Assembly (NCBI GenBank): GCA_017517385.1
Contig: JAFWZG010000013.1
Span: forward strand, 1 to 36,003
Length of the DNA: 36,003 bases
Source: Akkermansia sp.
Lineage (GTDB): Bacteria; Verrucomicrobiota; Verrucomicrobiia; Verrucomicrobiales; Akkermansiaceae
Direction: 5' to 3'
A program made the translations under genes and the position numbers. The notes under the pieces are model-generated. The model saw nothing but the letters and a program-made list of their open reading frames with translations, had not been told where the DNA came from and made no database searches. This document shows, one piece after another, positions 15,447 through 23,793 of the stretch; within the stretch, counting starts at the first letter, position 1; the number at the start of each line of letters is the position of its first letter.

Positions 15447-16499
15447 ATGAGAGCATTTTTTTCGTCATTAGTTCTCGCGGGGGCTGTGATAAGTCATGTC
15501 GTGCAGGCTGCTACCCCGGCTGCCATCGAAGCTGAGATGCGCCGCCGTGCAGCTCAACAGGCAGGGCCCGCACAGCCATCATCTGCGCCTTCCGCTAATC
15601 GCTTTATTGTACCGGATCAGGCTCGAGCCCGTCGTACGGCAGAAACAGTGTATAATACGTGGAGAATTAGTCTTATTCGTGGCAATGAGCAAGCATGGCG
15701 TTCCACGACTTCCAATTCAAGGCAGATGAAGGTGCGTAACCTCATCGTTTCTCAGAGAGGTACCTTCCCGCGCGACTTCTTCCGCGAGGCTCAGGAGGCT
15801 CCTAAACTGGAGAATTTTGCTTATGTGGGGAGTCTGCAAGGGTGCAATGGTTATACGATGGCTTGCACCTATGTGGGGCGTGTTCAGCTGGGTGATGGTC
15901 GAGCCGAGGAAAATGCCTTCGTGCTTGAATTTGTGTATGAAGGAGGAAGATGGAAGTTGGACCAGACCCGCCTTTTCAACCTTAGTCGTTTGCCCGAGGT
16001 TCGGCAGCGCCTGCATGCTCGGGATATAGAGCTTCTGAAAGAACAAGATGGCTTCCAGCCGTATGATCGTATTCCACCCACCCCTCCTGCATGCTCATCC
16101 CCTGCTCTCATCGGCAAGGTGTTTGTGGATTGCCCCGGCCGCTTGATTGAAATGACGATTAACGGTGTATCTCTCCATGAGTTCGATGATGAACGCCGCG
16201 CAGATGTCATTTCCGGAGGTCTTAAGCGTGGTGTAAATACCATCACTTACAAAATCGAAAACCGCGAAGGATTGCGTCGCCCCTCTATGGCTATAGGCAT
16301 CTTCGTGGCCCCTGAAACTCCGGGGAATACCCCAATCTGCGTGTTTGACCATATTCTGGATGCTAACGGAACAGCAGAAGGCGGCACCTTCACTTTTACG
16401 ATTAGTAATGAGCATATCGCTTCCATGAATCCCAGATATGATGGTCCCAAGCCGCAGCCATTCCACGCTGTGCCTCTTAGAGAGCGCCCTCGGGAGTAA
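15447..16499 (+). CDS. Secreted two-domain protein of unknown function
   Basis: A 350-residue exported protein I do not recognise. Residues 1-21 are a signal peptide (MRAFFSSLVLAG, cleavage near VQA). A Gln/Ala/Pro-rich linker follows to about 45. Residues 50-190 look like an alpha+beta domain (an opening helix with ARRTAETVYNTW, later the strand pair VLEFVYEGGRWKLDQ), a shape seen in NTF2/SnoaL-like folds. Residues 205-350 are beta-rich, with a short stretch resembling a carbohydrate-binding or Ig-like sandwich. The start is taken at 15447, since the longer TTG frame from 15408 begins in the -35 box. A terminator follows. It is likely periplasmic or on the outer surface. Confidence 0.75.
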   Translation: MRAFFSSLVLAGAVISHVVQAATPAAIEAEMRRRAAQQAGPAQPSSAPSANRFIVPDQARARRTAETVYNTWRISLIRGNEQAWRSTTSNSRQMKVRNLIVSQRGTFPRDFFREAQEAPKLENFAYVGSLQGCNGYTMACTYVGRVQLGDGRAEENAFVLEFVYEGGRWKLDQTRLFNLSRLPEVRQRLHARDIELLKEQDGFQPYDRIPPTPPACSSPALIGKVFVDCPGRLIEMTINGVSLHEFDDERRADVISGGLKRGVNTITYKIENREGLRRPSMAIGIFVAPETPGNTPICVFDHILDANGTAEGGTFTFTISNEHIASMNPRYDGPKPQPFHAVPLRERPRE

Positions 16500-16518
16500 G
16501 AAGTATCCTTTTCCTTAC

Positions 16519-16547
16519 GCCGGTCTGTATAAGACCGGCTTTTTTTG
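16519..16547 (+). terminator. Rho-independent terminator after the secreted protein gene
   Basis: An 8-bp stem (GCCGGTCT at 16519-16526 with AGACCGGC at 16532-16539) closes a 5-nt loop, followed by eight T residues. Confidence 0.9.
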
Positions 16548-16577
16548 TCTTACAATCATTTTTTTTGATTTTTTTGC

Positions 16578-16606
16578 TTGACGTGGACAGTTTTGCATGT
16601 TAAATA
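16578..16606 (+). promoter_or_regulatory. Promoter of the His-rich lipoprotein gene
   Basis: TTGACG at 16578-16583, 17-nt spacer, TAAATA at 16601-16606 inside an AT-rich stretch. Unlike most promoters here it would give a leader of about 50 nt, rich in A and T, so this gene has an ordinary 5' untranslated region. Confidence 0.5.
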
Positions 16607-16660
16607 ATTACCAGTTGTTATCTATTCTATTTTATACTAACACAAACACAGAAATACACA

Positions 16661-16840
16661 ATGAACAAGAAACTCATCATCGCATTCATCGCCATTGCCG
16701 GTCTTATGAGCCTGAGCTCCTGCTGTTACCACCATCATCATCGTGGAGGGCATCACCGCTACAGCAATCCGGGGCACGGCATGTACCATCCGGGCGGACA
16801 TGGGCACTACCATGCACCGCGCCATGGTCACCATAGATAA
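16661..16840 (+). CDS. Tiny His-rich lipoprotein, probable metal binder
   Basis: A 59-residue protein too short for most gene callers. Residues 1-20 are a lipoprotein signal peptide with lipobox LSSC ending at C21 (a second Cys follows). The mature peptide of 39 residues contains 14 histidines in H/G/P/Y-rich runs (HHHH at 24-27, HH at 31-32, then GH and YH repeats), with almost no acidic residues. Such composition suggests binding of Zn, Ni or Cu at the envelope, as a store or chaperone. It has its own promoter upstream and a terminator just downstream, both supporting a real gene. No metal transporter is adjacent; the nearest is the operon at 4167-7049. Function is inferred from composition only. 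Confidence 0.8.
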   Translation: MNKKLIIAFIAIAGLMSLSSCCYHHHHRGGHHRYSNPGHGMYHPGGHGHYHAPRHGHHR

Positions 16841-16857
16841 GATGAACCCGGTCTATC

Positions 16858-16902
16858 AAAAAGAGCCTCCGTTCGCACACATGTGGACGGAGGCTCTTTT
16901 TT
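16858..16902. terminator. Bidirectional terminator between the His-rich lipoprotein and the antiporter gene
   Basis: A perfect 15-bp inverted repeat (16858-16872 with 16887-16901) has A residues on the left and T residues on the right, so it can end both the rightward lipoprotein gene and the leftward gene whose stop is at 16921. Confidence 0.9.
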
Positions 16903-16920
16903 ACACAAGATATCGTATTT

Positions 16921-18204
16921 TCAGGCTCGCTTAAAGAGAATAAACAGCAGGCAAGAAAGGGCAAGTGCAAAATTATAGTAGAGGTATGGAATAATATCAA
17001 GCGCACTGATAGCGGCAAGAGATGCCCCCATCAAAAGCTGAGCTCCGTAGGGGATAAGCCCTTGTATTACACAGGAAGTTGTATCCAGCAGGCTGGCAGC
17101 ACGCTGAGGGGGAATAGCGAAGCATTCTGATATTCGGCGGGAAATGTCTCCTACCGTTACGATGGCGACCGTATTATTTGCCGTGCAAAGATTAGCGATG
17201 GCTACGGCTGTAGAAATGGTAAGTTCTGCTCCACGTCTGGTGCGGACTCGTGAAGAGAGAATTCGGATAACATACTGAATACCTCCGTTATAGCGAATGA
17301 GTTCAAGCATACCACCGGCCAAAAGTGTCACGATAATGAGTTCTCCCATATCCGTCATACCTTTTCCCATGGCACCTGCCCATTCAAGTAAGCTTAATTC
17401 GCTGGAGCAGAGTGAAAGAAGTCCGGTAGAGAGAATGCCTAAAATGAGTACCAGCATCACATTCACACCGCAAAGAGCTGTAATCAGAACAAGTAGATAC
17501 GGAATAACACGAGACCATGCAATAACGCCAACCTCTACCGGGGCTGCATACTGCCAACCAAGAACGATATAGACAACCAGAACAAGAAGAGCAGCGGGGA
17601 TGACGATTCGGAAATTGGCGCGGAACTTATCCCTCATAAGGCATCCTTGAGTACGGGTGGCCGCAATAGTTGTGTCTGAAATGAAGGAAAGGTTATCACC
17701 GAAGAACGCGCCACCTACAACAATGCCGGCCATGAGCGGCAACGGAAGCCCACTGCTGGAGGCCACACCGGCGGCAACCGGCATGAGGGCAACAATCGTC
17801 CCAACGGATGTGCCGATGGAAAGTGAGATGAGGCAAGCGGCTATGAAAATACCCGCTGGAATCATGTTCGGAGGAAGTACCGAAAGGGTCAAATTCACAG
17901 TTGAGTCCACAGAGCCAATGAACTTAGCAGCCCCGGCAAAAGCGCCGGCGAGAATGAAAATCCAGACCATCATCATGATGTTGGCATTCGCTGCGCCCTT
18001 GGAGAAGCGCTCTATCCTCAACCCTAGGCGCGCGGGCTTACTTACAACAAAGGCCCACGCTGACGCTGCCATGAAAGCCACGGTGACGGGCATCTTATAG
18101 AAATCCCCCGCTACGACGGAAGTAATCACGTAGATAAGGAAAAATACGAGCAGAGGGCTGAGTGTCCAGAGCCCTCGCTTATGATTTTTAACCGGTAATT
18201 CCAT
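16921..18204 (-). CDS. NhaC-family Na+/H+ antiporter
   Basis: A 427-residue inner membrane protein with about eleven hydrophobic segments, predicted to exchange Na+ for protons or to couple Na+ to an organic acid. The family signature region reads GDNLSFISDTT (near residues 168-178), matching the GD-x-SP-x-SDTT pattern of NhaC, and a second half repeat carries ANLCTANNTVAIV (near 335-347). NhaC relatives include malate-lactate antiporters, so Na+/H+ exchange is the default and not proven. It follows the U32 gene by only 11 bp in the same direction and shares its promoter, and it ends at the bidirectional terminator. Confidence 0.87.
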   Translation of the reverse strand: MELPVKNHKRGLWTLSPLLVFFLIYVITSVVAGDFYKMPVTVAFMAASAWAFVVSKPARLGLRIERFSKGAANANIMMMVWIFILAGAFAGAAKFIGSVDSTVNLTLSVLPPNMIPAGIFIAACLISLSIGTSVGTIVALMPVAAGVASSSGLPLPLMAGIVVGGAFFGDNLSFISDTTIAATRTQGCLMRDKFRANFRIVIPAALLVLVVYIVLGWQYAAPVEVGVIAWSRVIPYLLVLITALCGVNVMLVLILGILSTGLLSLCSSELSLLEWAGAMGKGMTDMGELIIVTLLAGGMLELIRYNGGIQYVIRILSSRVRTRRGAELTISTAVAIANLCTANNTVAIVTVGDISRRISECFAIPPQRAASLLDTTSCVIQGLIPYGAQLLMGASLAAISALDIIPYLYYNFALALSCLLFILFKRA

Positions 18205-18215
18205 ACAGTGCTGAT

Positions 18216-20663
18216 TTATTTTGTTTCAGTTACGCCAATTCTATCCAAAGCATCTACTTGTTCAAGCAGTTGCTCCGGAGTAATCTTATCACGCATAAGG
18301 AGTCTGTAGGCAGAGATGAGCGCCTCGGTCTGTTCCGGTGTTTCCTCCAGCAGTTCGAGGCGGAACCGCGTAAGGCCCATGCGGCGCATAGCAGCCACAT
18401 AGCGTGCCGCTGATTGGGCCTGACCGTTAAAGAGAGTATTGCGACAGCCTTCATCACTACGCAGATAGTGCATAGCGTAGGTGCGATCCATTACGCGCAC
18501 TCGGTGGTGTTCACAGGGCTGGCCACAATCCTTAAAGCTGTGACCTTGCGACAGGAAAGTACAGTATACACAATGCTCCGTATGGAACATAGGCATATGC
18601 TGATGCAGAGTAAGCTCCAGTTCCGGGCCACAGCTGCTGCGCAGCAGGTCTGCAAGCTGATGGGCGTTCAGGTCATAGGAAACGGTGACGCTGCGCATAC
18701 CGTACTTACGGAGGACTTTTACGCTTTCCGGATTAGCGGCATTCAGAGAAAAATCCGCCACCATGGGAATACCCTTTTCCTTGAAGTAGAGCGCGGCTCC
18801 GTGATTACGCACCAGAACGCCATCCGGCTTAGCCGCATGAATGAACTTAAAGTAGCCGTTCTCACGCGGCTTCATGATGCGTAGCGTAGCAATCCAGACG
18901 GCTGTTCCGGGATAGTCCGCGCGAAGCTTTTCTGCCACTGGAGCAAGTTGGCGCATATCCTTAAAATCAAGATAGACGCGCTTCACTCCGGCTGCCGCTG
19001 CCGCATATGCCTGTTCAGCTTCACGGCAGAGAACGGACAGACGATATTTATCCGTGGCTTTGATAGGTGCAAAATCACCCTGCCAACCGGGCCAGACCAT
19101 GGGGGCGCGGGATGTGCTTTCATCGCTTACCTCGGGAAGCGCCACCACCAGCTCACGGCGCATGCGGTTCAAAATGCTCAGAGGCAGCATTAAGCCCTCC
19201 TCGAGCTCATAAGTACAAGTGCCAAGGCTGTACCCTGTGCCACCTAAGCGCGAGAACTGCGCTTCGATCACTTCACGTGTCAACGAGCGTTTTTCAGCGG
19301 GTTCAAGAGGCTGACCACTACCCACGCTTATACCATTGCACTCTGCCCTCAGTTCACCACCCATACGCCCTGTAAAATGAATAGAAAGCTGCATAGATGG
19401 CGCTTCTACCTTCCGGGCAAAGTTACACCATGTGCCATGCAAGAACTTATCCAGTGCAGGATCAGCCGTTTTCCATAACAAATTGCCGGGGCGAACATAA
19501 CGCCAGTCTATATGACTGCCTTTTCCGTGGAAGAACAGGCGTGTACCCTGCACCTTCCAGATGCGCCCGCCCTGCTCCTCATTTCTATCTTGCCCCGCAT
19601 CTATCACGAAACCATCACCGGGTGCTATGGGCATAGCCGGAACCCCTTCCAGCTCCACCCAGCCTTCGCCAACACGTATGATTCGTCCCGCTAGTGCACC
19701 TCTTTTCTTTCCGAATCGCCCATGAGTGAGCAGCGGATGGTCTGTTCCATCCAGCCAGCCGAATGAGAAGCCGCGAGAGAAAGACATCTGCATGGCATAC
19801 AAATCAGCTGCCATTTTATTCTGCGGAACAGCGCGGCCGGCCAGTGCTGCATCTAATGCTCGACGGTATGCTCTGGTTGTAGCAGCTACATACTCCGGGC
19901 TCTTCAATCTGCCTTCTATCTTAAAACTGCGAACGCCTGCTGAAAGGAGCTCAGGGACTCGCTCCAAAGCGCAGAGGTCTTGGGGAGAGAAAATATAGCG
20001 ACGCTCGCCGAGGTCACGCAAGCGGCCATCCACTTCCAGGCGGTACGGCATACGGCATGCTTGAGCGCATTCGCCACGGTTCGCGCTGCGTTGCCCAAGG
20101 CTCTCACTGGTAAGGCACTGGCCGGAATATGCCACACATAACGCGCCGTGGCAGAATACCTCAATGGGTTTACTCGTCGCCTTGGCACAAGCTTCGATTT
20201 CCTTGAGTGACAGCTCTCGCGAAAGCACAATCTGCTGCGGATCAAACATTTCATCCACCCAGCGTACAGCTTCAGGACTGCTTACAGTCATCTGAGTGGA
20301 GATATGCAGCTCAATCTTCCAGCGTCCTTGGCGACGATATTTGCTGATAAGTGCAGCCAGCCCGAGGTCTTGCACAATTACACCATCCACTCCGGCTTCA
20401 TCCAGCGCATCCACATAGCTGAGCGCTTCTTCCATCTCTGCCGGAAAGATGAGAACATTCATCGTCACATAGGCCCTTACTCCACACTCATGAAGAAAGG
20501 GAACCAAAGAGCGAAGGTCCTCTCTGGTGAAATTGTCTGCCCTCATGCGGGCATTGAACTGATCTAAACCGAAATAAACGGCATGTGCCCCATTTGCCAC
20601 AGCGGCACGTACACAATCCCAATTACCGGCAGGCGCGAGTATTTCCGGAGAATGCTCAGTCAT
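18216..20663 (-). CDS. U32 family peptidase-like protein with duplicated Cys clusters (RlhA/TrhP relatives)
   Basis: An 815-residue protein. The first 330 residues are a U32 TIM-barrel domain with the family cysteines C176, C183, C199 and C203 (HGALC, SGQC, GECAQAC), which in studied members bind a 4Fe-4S cluster. Characterised U32 proteins hydroxylate RNA (RlhA on 23S rRNA C2501, TrhP on tRNA U34) and are not peptidases. A middle region (about 330-480) matches the DUF3656-type part of long members. From about 520 a second barrel-like domain follows, with its own cluster C698-x2-C701-x11-C713-x3-C717. That makes it longer than E. coli RlhA (about 650). Substrate is unknown; rRNA or tRNA hydroxylation is the best guess. 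It is followed 11 bp later by the antiporter gene. Confidence 0.88.
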   Translation of the reverse strand: MTEHSPEILAPAGNWDCVRAAVANGAHAVYFGLDQFNARMRADNFTREDLRSLVPFLHECGVRAYVTMNVLIFPAEMEEALSYVDALDEAGVDGVIVQDLGLAALISKYRRQGRWKIELHISTQMTVSSPEAVRWVDEMFDPQQIVLSRELSLKEIEACAKATSKPIEVFCHGALCVAYSGQCLTSESLGQRSANRGECAQACRMPYRLEVDGRLRDLGERRYIFSPQDLCALERVPELLSAGVRSFKIEGRLKSPEYVAATTRAYRRALDAALAGRAVPQNKMAADLYAMQMSFSRGFSFGWLDGTDHPLLTHGRFGKKRGALAGRIIRVGEGWVELEGVPAMPIAPGDGFVIDAGQDRNEEQGGRIWKVQGTRLFFHGKGSHIDWRYVRPGNLLWKTADPALDKFLHGTWCNFARKVEAPSMQLSIHFTGRMGGELRAECNGISVGSGQPLEPAEKRSLTREVIEAQFSRLGGTGYSLGTCTYELEEGLMLPLSILNRMRRELVVALPEVSDESTSRAPMVWPGWQGDFAPIKATDKYRLSVLCREAEQAYAAAAAGVKRVYLDFKDMRQLAPVAEKLRADYPGTAVWIATLRIMKPRENGYFKFIHAAKPDGVLVRNHGAALYFKEKGIPMVADFSLNAANPESVKVLRKYGMRSVTVSYDLNAHQLADLLRSSCGPELELTLHQHMPMFHTEHCVYCTFLSQGHSFKDCGQPCEHHRVRVMDRTYAMHYLRSDEGCRNTLFNGQAQSAARYVAAMRRMGLTRFRLELLEETPEQTEALISAYRLLMRDKITPEQLLEQVDALDRIGVTETK

Positions 20664-20673
20664 GACGGCGCCT

Positions 20674-20701
20674 ATTGTCCATAAAACTTTCTATTTTGCA
20701 A
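20674..20701 (-). promoter_or_regulatory. Possible promoter of the U32-antiporter unit
   Basis: On the minus strand TTGCAA (plus 20696-20701), 16-nt spacer, GACAAT (20674-20679), then 10 nt to the ATG. Confidence 0.45.
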
Positions 20702-20718
20702 GCCTAAAATATTCAGGC

Positions 20719-21825
20719 CTATGGTTCGGGGTGCCCGCATTTTAAGATAATAATCCCCGGCAAGTTCTCATCCAGTGCGTATGTCTTGATAACAGCGGCT
20801 CTTAGTCTTAGGGAGGCATCACCCAAAAGCTGATTTACTTTTTCAATATCAGCGCCTGCAGCACGTAATTCTTCAACATAGGCTGTCACATAGGTGCCGT
20901 CCTTCTTGCGGCTGCACCATACAAGCAGGTCGTATACGCTTCGGAATGACGCATAGCGGTAGGGATAGTACAGCTCAGGTGACACCGCAGCTGGATACAG
21001 ATTGCGATTCCAGCTGCGGTCTCGCTCTATCAGGTTATCAGGCAATGCAAAATGAGAATGGAGAATCCGTCCGGGCTCATCCGGCTTAGGGTCACTGTAT
21101 GTACAGTCCACATGTACCCATCGATTTTCCAATAATACCAGATTCCAGCAATGATTTTCTCCGTCCTCGGAGGTTCCTGCTACAAATATATTCTGAATGC
21201 CGGCCATGCTCAATAGAAGGCCGTATGTTCTGGTATATGAATCACATACGCCTTTTCTTGTCAGCAAAAGGTGAGTGGTGGCATTTGCCGTGTCTTTGCC
21301 GTGAAGCTCTATTTTATACTGGCAGTTCTGCACAAGATAATCGTGCAATGCAAGGGCCCGACTGTAATCTGAGCTATAGCGTGCACAAACATCCCGAACG
21401 AGCTCCTCTGCTATTGTAAGTGCTTTTTGCTGATTCTCATTCAGCAAGGAACGCATGTGTGGGTTCTCGTGCGCTTTTAGCATCAGGATATTATCGGCGT
21501 AAATGGGGGTAAGCTGCACATCGTTATCCCTTGTCGTAATTGAAAAAAATACGACGGATCCTTCCCTCATCAGTTGTTCAGCCACATTTCGCGCGTGTTC
21601 GAATGCACTACCATTTCCGGTATACCGGTATTCGATAGTAGGGCGTATCTGTTCAATGCAACCAAGCGAGTATGCCATAATGGAGCCCTCATCCTGTATC
21701 TGCGGCGTGTTTGCTCCAGAAAAAAATGTTTCTTGGACACTGTCACTTGTAGTACGATTTCCCGGCATAGGAAGAGAGCACCCGCATGTCAGAAGTGCTG
21801 TGAATATGGCCAATGCTCTCTGCAT
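20719..21825 (-). CDS. Transglutaminase-like secreted (lipo)protein
   Basis: A 368-residue protein with an N-terminal signal ending in TCGC (C14, C16), so it is probably lipid-anchored, though the lipobox is not perfect. The middle is a transglutaminase-like papain fold: catalytic Cys194 in RKGVCDSYT, His225 in ENHCWN and Asp240 in VHVDCTYSDP. Bacterial members act as peptidases or amidases on envelope substrates more often than as cross-linkers. The first 140 residues have no motif I recognise; the C-terminal 70 are mainly helical. It has its own promoter and lies between two unrelated units, diverging from cysS, so the substrate cannot be inferred from context. Confidence 0.85.
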   Translation of the reverse strand: MQRALAIFTALLTCGCSLPMPGNRTTSDSVQETFFSGANTPQIQDEGSIMAYSLGCIEQIRPTIEYRYTGNGSAFEHARNVAEQLMREGSVVFFSITTRDNDVQLTPIYADNILMLKAHENPHMRSLLNENQQKALTIAEELVRDVCARYSSDYSRALALHDYLVQNCQYKIELHGKDTANATTHLLLTRKGVCDSYTRTYGLLLSMAGIQNIFVAGTSEDGENHCWNLVLLENRWVHVDCTYSDPKPDEPGRILHSHFALPDNLIERDRSWNRNLYPAAVSPELYYPYRYASFRSVYDLLVWCSRKKDGTYVTAYVEELRAAGADIEKVNQLLGDASLRLRAAVIKTYALDENLPGIIILKCGHPEP

Positions 21826-21831
21826 GGCCTT

Positions 21832-21860
21832 ATAGTAGCAGACTTCAATCTGTGCGTAAA
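21832..21860 (-). promoter_or_regulatory. Promoter of the transglutaminase-like gene
   Basis: On the minus strand TTTACG (plus 21855-21860), 17-nt spacer, TACTAT (21832-21837), then 6 nt to the ATG. The predicted transcript starts at about the A of the start codon. Confidence 0.65.
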
Positions 21861-21918
21861 GAATAAAGCATTACATGTTATTAAAAGGTCATTTGATGAG
21901 TACTGACTCCGTGCAGGC

Positions 21919-21947
21919 TTGACAGAGGTCGCACGCGCGAGCATAAT
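21919..21947 (+). promoter_or_regulatory. Consensus promoter of the cysS-queF-queC operon
   Basis: TTGACA at 21919-21924 (perfect), 17-nt spacer, CATAAT at 21942-21947, then 10 nt to the ATG at 21958. The leader of about 3 nt leaves no room for a riboswitch. The TTG of the -35 box is in frame with cysS and should not be taken as its start. Confidence 0.85.
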
Positions 21948-21957
21948 GTTCCGCGTT

Positions 21958-23373
21958 ATGTTAAACCTTTATGATACACAGTCGGGGGCGATGAAGCCCG
22001 TACAGGCAGAGGACGGCAAGCAGCTGCGCTTCTACTGTTGTGGCCCGACCGTGTATGCTGCTGCTCATATCGGTAATTTCCGCACCTTCGTGGTGCAGGA
22101 TGTATTCCGCCGCGTGGTGGAGCTTGGTGGCCTGCGCACCAAGCATGTGCGTAACCTGACAGACGTGGATGATAAGACCATCCGCAATTCTCAGGCTCAG
22201 GGAATGCCGCTGGGAGAATATACGGCCAAGTGGACGGCTAAGTTCCATGATGATTGCAAGGCGCTGAACTGCCTTACCCCTCACGTGGAGCCCAGCGCAG
22301 TGGGCCACATCAAAGAGCAGCTTGATATCGTTCAGAAGCTCATGGAGGGCAATCATGCCTACCAGAGCGATGACGGCTCCGTGTACTTCCGCATCTCATC
22401 ATATTCCGATTACGGTCGTTTGGCTCATCTCGACCGGCAGGAACTGGACCTCGGCAAGACCGCGAATACACGAGCTGATACGGATGAGTATGAGAAAGAC
22501 AGTGTGGCAGACTTCGTGCTCTGGAAAGCACGCCGTCCGGAAGATGGTCCGAACTTCTGGCCTTCCCCTTGGGGTGAGGGACGCCCGGGCTGGCACCTCG
22601 AGTGCTCTGCAATGAGCCATAAGTACCTCGGTGACACCTTTGACTTGCACTCCGGTGGCGTGGATCTTGTATTCCCCCATCACGAAAATGAGATTGCACA
22701 GAGCCGCTGTGCCTGCGGTGGTGAGTTTGCTCGCCACTGGTTCCATGTGACTCACCTTTTGGTGGATGGCGCCAAAATGAGCAAGAGCCTCGGTAATATG
22801 TACACTCTGGATCAGCTTCAGGAGATGGGGTACACCCCGGCAGCTCTTCGCTACGTGCTGGCAGGTGCATACTACCGCCGCCCGCTGAACTTCACACTTT
22901 CCGGCATGAAGGATGCTACCAGCGCTCTCAACAAGCTTGGCCGTTTCGATAAGGAGCTAGCCAAGGCTAGCGGCGCTAAGGAGCCTACCTATCGTGACCT
23001 CGTTAAGAACGCCCCTGCTCTTGGTGCGTTCCAGCCTGCTTGGGATAGTCTTGAGGATGATTTGAACGGTCCTGAAGCCCTTGGGCATGTGTTCAGTGCT
23101 ATGAAGGGCATCAAGCCTGCTGAAATGGATGCTGCTGCAGCCACCGAGGTATGGAATGCTTTCCGTTTCATTATGGAGGCCTTGGGCCTGCAGCTGCCGG
23201 ATCCGGATGCTGACATTGAGGTTCCCGAGGATATTAAGGCTATAGCAGATGAGCGCTGGGCCGCACGCTTGGCCAAAGATTGGGCCTCAGCGGACGCTCT
23301 GCGCGGTAAGCTTGCCGAGCTTGGCTGGGCCATGAAGGATGGCAAGGATGGCTATAAACTCACCAAGGCATAA
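21958..23373 (+). CDS. cysS: Cysteinyl-tRNA synthetase
   Basis: A 471-residue class I synthetase that charges tRNA-Cys. The HIGH-type motif is HIGN at 37-40 and KMSKS is at 273-277. The catalytic zinc ligands align with the E. coli enzyme as C28, C216, H241 and E245, giving discrimination against serine. The C-terminal helical anticodon-binding part runs from about 320. The start is taken at 21958 (MLNLYDT, the usual N-terminus), since upstream in-frame codons lie in the promoter. It is the first gene of an operon with queF (6 bp after its stop) and queC, both of tRNA modification, though their link to cysteine charging is not known. Confidence 0.97.
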   Translation: MLNLYDTQSGAMKPVQAEDGKQLRFYCCGPTVYAAAHIGNFRTFVVQDVFRRVVELGGLRTKHVRNLTDVDDKTIRNSQAQGMPLGEYTAKWTAKFHDDCKALNCLTPHVEPSAVGHIKEQLDIVQKLMEGNHAYQSDDGSVYFRISSYSDYGRLAHLDRQELDLGKTANTRADTDEYEKDSVADFVLWKARRPEDGPNFWPSPWGEGRPGWHLECSAMSHKYLGDTFDLHSGGVDLVFPHHENEIAQSRCACGGEFARHWFHVTHLLVDGAKMSKSLGNMYTLDQLQEMGYTPAALRYVLAGAYYRRPLNFTLSGMKDATSALNKLGRFDKELAKASGAKEPTYRDLVKNAPALGAFQPAWDSLEDDLNGPEALGHVFSAMKGIKPAEMDAAAATEVWNAFRFIMEALGLQLPDPDADIEVPEDIKAIADERWAARLAKDWASADALRGKLAELGWAMKDGKDGYKLTKA

Positions 23374-23379
23374 AACATT

Positions 23380-23793
23380 ATGGATAATAAGGATCTTTCT
23401 CTACTCGGTAAGCACAGCGAATTCTTCCACACTCCGGAGGAGGCAAAGCTTGAGGCTTTCCCGAACCGCAGCCCTCAGCGCCCTTACGTGGTGACTCTCA
23501 CCACGCATGAGTTCTCTTCGCTTTGCCCCGTAACTGGGCAGCCTGACAGCTGCGAGCTCACCATTACTTACACGCCGGCAGAAAAAGTGGTGGAAACCAA
23601 GAGTCTGAAGTACTATCTTGTTTCCTTCCGCAACTATGCAGCCTTCAACGAGCAGGTGGTAAACCGTATTCTGGATGACCTCGTGGCAGCTGTAGCCCCG
23701 GCATGGATGAAGGTGGAGGGCAAGTTTGGTGCACGTGGCGGCATTCAGCTTACCTGCACTGCCGAGCATCAGCCGGAAAATCGCCCCGCATGA
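23380..23793 (+). CDS. queF: NADPH-dependent preQ0 reductase (7-cyano-7-deazaguanine reductase)
   Basis: A 137-residue enzyme of the short (type I) QueF form, which reduces the nitrile of preQ0 to preQ1 with two NADPH, the last free-base step toward queuosine in tRNA. The catalytic cysteine is C49 (SLCPVTGQPD) that forms a thioimide, with D56 as the proton donor and E72 in the VETKSLKYYL substrate motif. Length matches unimodular QueF (about 140-160). It follows cysS by 6 bp and overlaps queC by 4 bp (ATGA). Its presence next to queC makes queuosine and not archaeosine-type DNA modification the expected use. Confidence 0.96.
   Translation: MDNKDLSLLGKHSEFFHTPEEAKLEAFPNRSPQRPYVVTLTTHEFSSLCPVTGQPDSCELTITYTPAEKVVETKSLKYYLVSFRNYAAFNEQVVNRILDDLVAAVAPAWMKVEGKFGARGGIQLTCTAEHQPENRPA

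Noticed and set aside
21919..21958. A preQ1 riboswitch in front of the cysS-queF-queC operon
   Set aside because: The promoter -10 ends 10 nt before the start codon, so there is no leader to hold a riboswitch.
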